Positions 61,313-64,000 of a stretch of 64,000 bases of DNA are shown here, in pieces; position 1 is the first letter of the stretch; the number at the start of each line of letters is the position of its first letter. The DNA comes from Rubripirellula amarantea (GTDB taxonomy: Bacteria; Planctomycetota; Planctomycetia; Pirellulales; Pirellulaceae). The stretch is from contig NZ_SJPI01000001.1 of NCBI RefSeq assembly GCF_007859865.1, positions 3,357,241 to 3,421,240 of the forward strand. The letters run 5' to 3'. The notes below the pieces were generated by a model. It worked only from the letters and a program-made list of their open reading frames with translations, ran no database searches and was not told the DNA's origin. The translations under genes and the position numbers were made by a program.

Positions 61313-62745
61313 CGCACTTCAATCCTTTTCCATGTCAGCGATACCAGTCTGCTCCGACGACACGACGCGACATGCTTCGTCGATGTGGCAGTGGGTTTGG
61401 TGCAGTGGCGCTTGCTGCCCTCGGTAGCGACCGAGCGTTTGCCGATGGTGGCCTTGCAGGACACGGCCCCCATCATCAAGTCCGAGCCAAGAATGTGATC
61501 TTCTTGTACATGGACGGTGGACCATCGCAGGTTGATACGTTCGATCCCAAGCCGTTGCTTGAAAAATTCAACGGAAAAGATCCTTCACAATTATTCGACG
61601 TTGAGCCGACTCAGTTCAACAACAACGGTACGGTGCTAGCGAGTCCGTGGAAGTTCAAGCAATACGGTGAATCGGGTATCCCCGTTAGCGATCTGTTTCC
61701 CCATGTCGCAACATGCGTCGACGAATTGGCTCTAATTCGCTCGATGGTTTCTGAGTTTCCTGAGCATACGTTCGCAAATTACTTTCTGCACACCGGTAGC
61801 GGACTGCAGGGGCGTCCCAGCATGGGTGCTTGGGCGAATTATGGGCTGGGCAGTGAATGCAAGGACTTGCCGGGGTTTGTCGTCATCAATGGTGGATTGA
61901 TACCGCCCGGCGGACTCGATTGCTTTGGCAGCGGTTTTCTTCCCGCAAGCTACCAGGGTTCGGTTTTCAAGCCGTCAGGAACAGGTGTCGCCAACATCAG
62001 CCGCAACGAACCAACCGACGAGGATCAGCGGCGAAAGCTACAGTTGATCAACCAACTCGATGGCTTGGCTACCGAACAATTTGGTAATCACGATAGCCTT
62101 GAATCGGCGATTCGGAACTACGAGTTGGCCTATGCGATGCAGATGGCTGTCCCTGAGGTGATGTCGTTGACCGACGAACCCAAACACTTGAAAAAGATGT
62201 ATGGAATGGAGTCGAAGTACGGACCCACTCGAACTTACGCGGCCCAATGCCTGATCGCGAGACGAATGATCGAAAAAGGCGTTAGGTTCATTGAACTGAC
62301 TTGCCCGGCGGTCGGCGGCGATCGCTGGGATCAACATGGTGGGCTCAAACAGGGCCACGAGAACAATGCTCGCGCCGTAGATCAACCCATTGCAGCGCTT
62401 CTGAAGGATCTTAGGCAAAGAGGTTTGCTTGACGAAACTTTGGTGGTATGGGCGGGTGAATTCGGGCGAACGCCGTTCGCTCAAGGTGCCGATGGCCGCG
62501 ATCACAATCAGTTCGGTTTTACTGTTTGGATGGCCGGTGGCGGAGTAAAGCCGGGCTCGATCTACGGCGCGACCGACGAATGGGGCTACAAAGCGATTGA
62601 AAATCGAGTTGAGATCCACGACTTGCATGCCACGATGTTGCACTTGATGGGAGTTGACCATACACGCAGCACGTTTCGCTTTGGTGGTCGCGATATGCGG
62701 TTGACGGATGTAAAAGGGCATGTGGTAAACGATATTATTGCCTAG
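61309..62745 (+). CDS. DUF1501 Tat-exported protein
   Basis: The ATG at 61309 overlaps the stop of the DUF1553 gene and gives 478 residues. A twin-arginine leader (TTRRDMLRRCGSGFGAVALAAL) is followed by the DUF1501 patterns NVIFLYMDGGPSQVDTFDPKP, FANYFLHTGSGLQGRPSMGAWANYGLG, ARRMIEKGVRFIELTCPAVGGDRWDQHGGLKQGHENNAR and WAGEFGRTPFAQGADGRDHNQFGFTVWMAGGGVKPG. DUF1501 belongs to the alkaline-phosphatase-like superfamily. It is the exported partner of the cytochrome gene before it and is analogous in position to the DUF1552 partners elsewhere in the window. Confidence 0.93.
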   Translation: MTHFNPFPCQRYQSAPTTRRDMLRRCGSGFGAVALAALGSDRAFADGGLAGHGPHHQVRAKNVIFLYMDGGPSQVDTFDPKPLLEKFNGKDPSQLFDVEPTQFNNNGTVLASPWKFKQYGESGIPVSDLFPHVATCVDELALIRSMVSEFPEHTFANYFLHTGSGLQGRPSMGAWANYGLGSECKDLPGFVVINGGLIPPGGLDCFGSGFLPASYQGSVFKPSGTGVANISRNEPTDEDQRRKLQLINQLDGLATEQFGNHDSLESAIRNYELAYAMQMAVPEVMSLTDEPKHLKKMYGMESKYGPTRTYAAQCLIARRMIEKGVRFIELTCPAVGGDRWDQHGGLKQGHENNARAVDQPIAALLKDLRQRGLLDETLVVWAGEFGRTPFAQGADGRDHNQFGFTVWMAGGGVKPGSIYGATDEWGYKAIENRVEIHDLHATMLHLMGVDHTRSTFRFGGRDMRLTDVKGHVVNDIIA

Positions 62746-62790
62746 ACTTATCGCATCTCCGATTGTCCCACCCAGAACGTCGCATCCTTC

Positions 62791-64000
62791 ATGACCGCTC
62801 AAAAGATCACGATCACTTCCGCCGAGGTGATTGACCTACGTGTTCCGACTTCGGATGCGATGCTCGGTTCAGATCCCTTTCACAAAATGCCGGACTACTC
62901 ATCTGCTGTTTTGCATTTGGAAACCGACGGCGGGTTGCGAGGGGTATCCGTTGTGTTCACAGTCGGTGCGGGAACCGATTGGATTTGCCACGGTATCAAT
63001 GACCTTTGTCAATTAATCATTGGCACCACGCTCGAAGATTTTGCAACAGCACCGGTCCACTTGTATCGTCGCTTGATTGACCATCACCAACTGCGCTGGT
63101 TGCACGACGGCGTGTTCCGGATGGCTGCGGGTGCGGTCATTAATGCGATGTGGGATTTATGGGCAAAGTCACTCGACAAGCCTCTTTGGAAGTTGCTGGT
63201 TGACCTTGAGCCCGAGTTTGTTGCCGACTGCATTGATTGGCGAAATATCAGCGATGCGTTGACGCGAGACGAAGCGATCGCGATGTTGCAAGATCGTCGT
63301 GCAAACGTAGGCAAGCGTGAGCTCGAAATGTCAGAACTCGGGCCCAAAGCGTACTGCACTGCCGGTTGGCTGGGTTTGACGAACGACCAAATCCTAGCAA
63401 CCATTCGCAAACTTCAAGATCAAGGTTTTGATTCGTTCAAGTTAAAAGTCGGCCAGGATTCACAGCGAGATGTTGAACGCATCCAGTTTATGCGAGATGC
63501 GATTGGACCTGATTGCAATCTGATGGTTGACGCCAATCAGTACTGGGGGGTTGAGGAAGCGAAGCGTCACGTCGAGGCTTATCGTTCCTTCGGATTGAAA
63601 TGGGTTGAAGAGCCCATCGCTCGTGATGACGTTCTTGGGTACATCGAACTGGCATCGACGTTCGCTGATGCCGACTTCGGTTTCGCTTGTGGCGAGCACG
63701 CTGCATCGCCGGTGATTTTCAAGCAATTGCTTAAGAGTGGTGCGATCAAGTACTGCCAAATTGATGCGGTCCGGGTGGCCGGAGTGAACGACGTAATGGC
63801 GATCATCTTGATGGCCGCGAAGTACGGCGTACCCGTTTGCCCGCATGGTGGCGGAATCGCTCTCTGCAACATGATCCAGCATTATGGGATGTGGGACCAG
63901 ATCGCGGTCGCGGGGCATTCCGATACGCAATTGGTCGAGTACATTGACTTCTTGCAGGAAGCGGTCGAGAGTCCGGTAGCGACCAAAGCCGGTTGTTACG
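62791..64000 (+). CDS. L-fuconate dehydratase-like enolase-superfamily enzyme, cut by window edge
   Basis: The frame is open from the ATG at 62791 to the window end (403 codons). The first residues (SAEVIDLRVPTSDAMLGSDPFHKMPDYSSAVLHLETDGGLRG) closely follow the L-fuconate dehydratase/ENOSF1 pattern, as do INAMWDLWAKSLDKPLWKLLVDLEP, FDSFKLKVGQD with the catalytic KxK, MVDANQYWG, WVEEPIARDD, ACGEH and VCPHGGGIALC. These enzymes convert L-fuconate to 2-keto-3-deoxy-L-fuconate in oxidative fucose breakdown, in the cytoplasm. No signal peptide is seen. About 30-40 residues of the C-terminus are probably missing. It lies 45 bases after the DUF1501 gene and may belong to the same transcript. Confidence in the subfamily is lower than in the superfamily. 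Confidence 0.87.
   Translation, partial: MTAQKITITSAEVIDLRVPTSDAMLGSDPFHKMPDYSSAVLHLETDGGLRGVSVVFTVGAGTDWICHGINDLCQLIIGTTLEDFATAPVHLYRRLIDHHQLRWLHDGVFRMAAGAVINAMWDLWAKSLDKPLWKLLVDLEPEFVADCIDWRNISDALTRDEAIAMLQDRRANVGKRELEMSELGPKAYCTAGWLGLTNDQILATIRKLQDQGFDSFKLKVGQDSQRDVERIQFMRDAIGPDCNLMVDANQYWGVEEAKRHVEAYRSFGLKWVEEPIARDDVLGYIELASTFADADFGFACGEHAASPVIFKQLLKSGAIKYCQIDAVRVAGVNDVMAIILMAAKYGVPVCPHGGGIALCNMIQHYGMWDQIAVAGHSDTQLVEYIDFLQEAVESPVATKAGCY

Noticed and set aside
62791-64000. Fucose bacterial-microcompartment locus
   Set aside because: No shell protein, aldolase or aldehyde dehydrogenase is seen. The dehydratase points to the oxidative L-fuconate route instead.

Overview
The window looks like chromosomal DNA from a marine planctomycete of the Pirellulaceae (Rhodopirellula-like). 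The evidence is the family content: 'planctomycete cytochrome' proteins (DUF1592, DUF1549/DUF1553, TIGR02604 types), Tat-exported DUF1552 and DUF1501 proteins, a sigma factor of the Rhodopirellula/Verrucomicrobium ECF type, Tat-exported Gfo/Idh/MocA oxidoreductases, a surface protein with an N-terminal LEDRRVLA motif, and eight secreted sulfatases. These assignments come from reading motifs and recalling families; no database search was run.

Layout. (a) 1-1463, minus strand: the N-terminal part of a large surface protein that runs off the left edge. (b) 1883-10816: envelope transport, with an RND efflux adaptor and pump, a CorA-type channel, a Ca/cation antiporter and an SLC13/RCK permease. 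(c) 10934-13460, minus strand: a TPR-like protein, a small exported protein and a serine beta-lactamase-fold hydrolase. (d) 13684-16637: a poly-gamma-glutamate cluster pgsB-pgsC-pgsW, closed by a strong hairpin. It is followed by an exported dienelactone hydrolase and an HGSNAT-like membrane acyltransferase. (e) 18994-25489: a haem-binding beta-propeller/HEAT protein and a DUF1592-DUF1552 pair. (f) 25524-31060, minus strand: a beta-propeller protein, a redoxin-cytochrome-monooxygenase-like protein, and an ECF sigma factor overlapping its FecR-like anti-sigma partner. (g) 31479-56321: a plus-strand block of eight sulfatases, two Gfo/Idh/MocA oxidoreductases, an esterase/GH43-like fusion and a second DUF1552-DUF1592 pair in the opposite gene order. 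(h) 56378-64000: a glycerophosphodiesterase, a small membrane protein, a DUF1549/DUF1553 cytochrome protein with its DUF1501 partner, and an L-fuconate dehydratase-like gene cut by the right edge.

Reading the parts together (inference): region g looks like a polysaccharide-use locus without SusC/SusD, built around sulfatases and exported oxidoreductases. One sulfatase is fused to a DUF1080 (3-keto-disaccharide hydrolase-type) domain. Two exported sugar-type oxidoreductases and three sets of c-type-haem proteins flank it, and the L-fuconate dehydratase homologue points to fucose as one product. A working model is extracytoplasmic oxidation plus desulfation of a sulfated, possibly fucose-rich, glycan, under control of a sigma/anti-sigma pair whose anti-sigma factor carries a lectin-like outer domain.

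The non-coding spaces repeatedly hold short tandem repeats of unrelated sequence (periods 5, 7, 14, 15 and 17 bp). No tRNA, rRNA, CRISPR array, insertion sequence, integrase or phage gene was seen.
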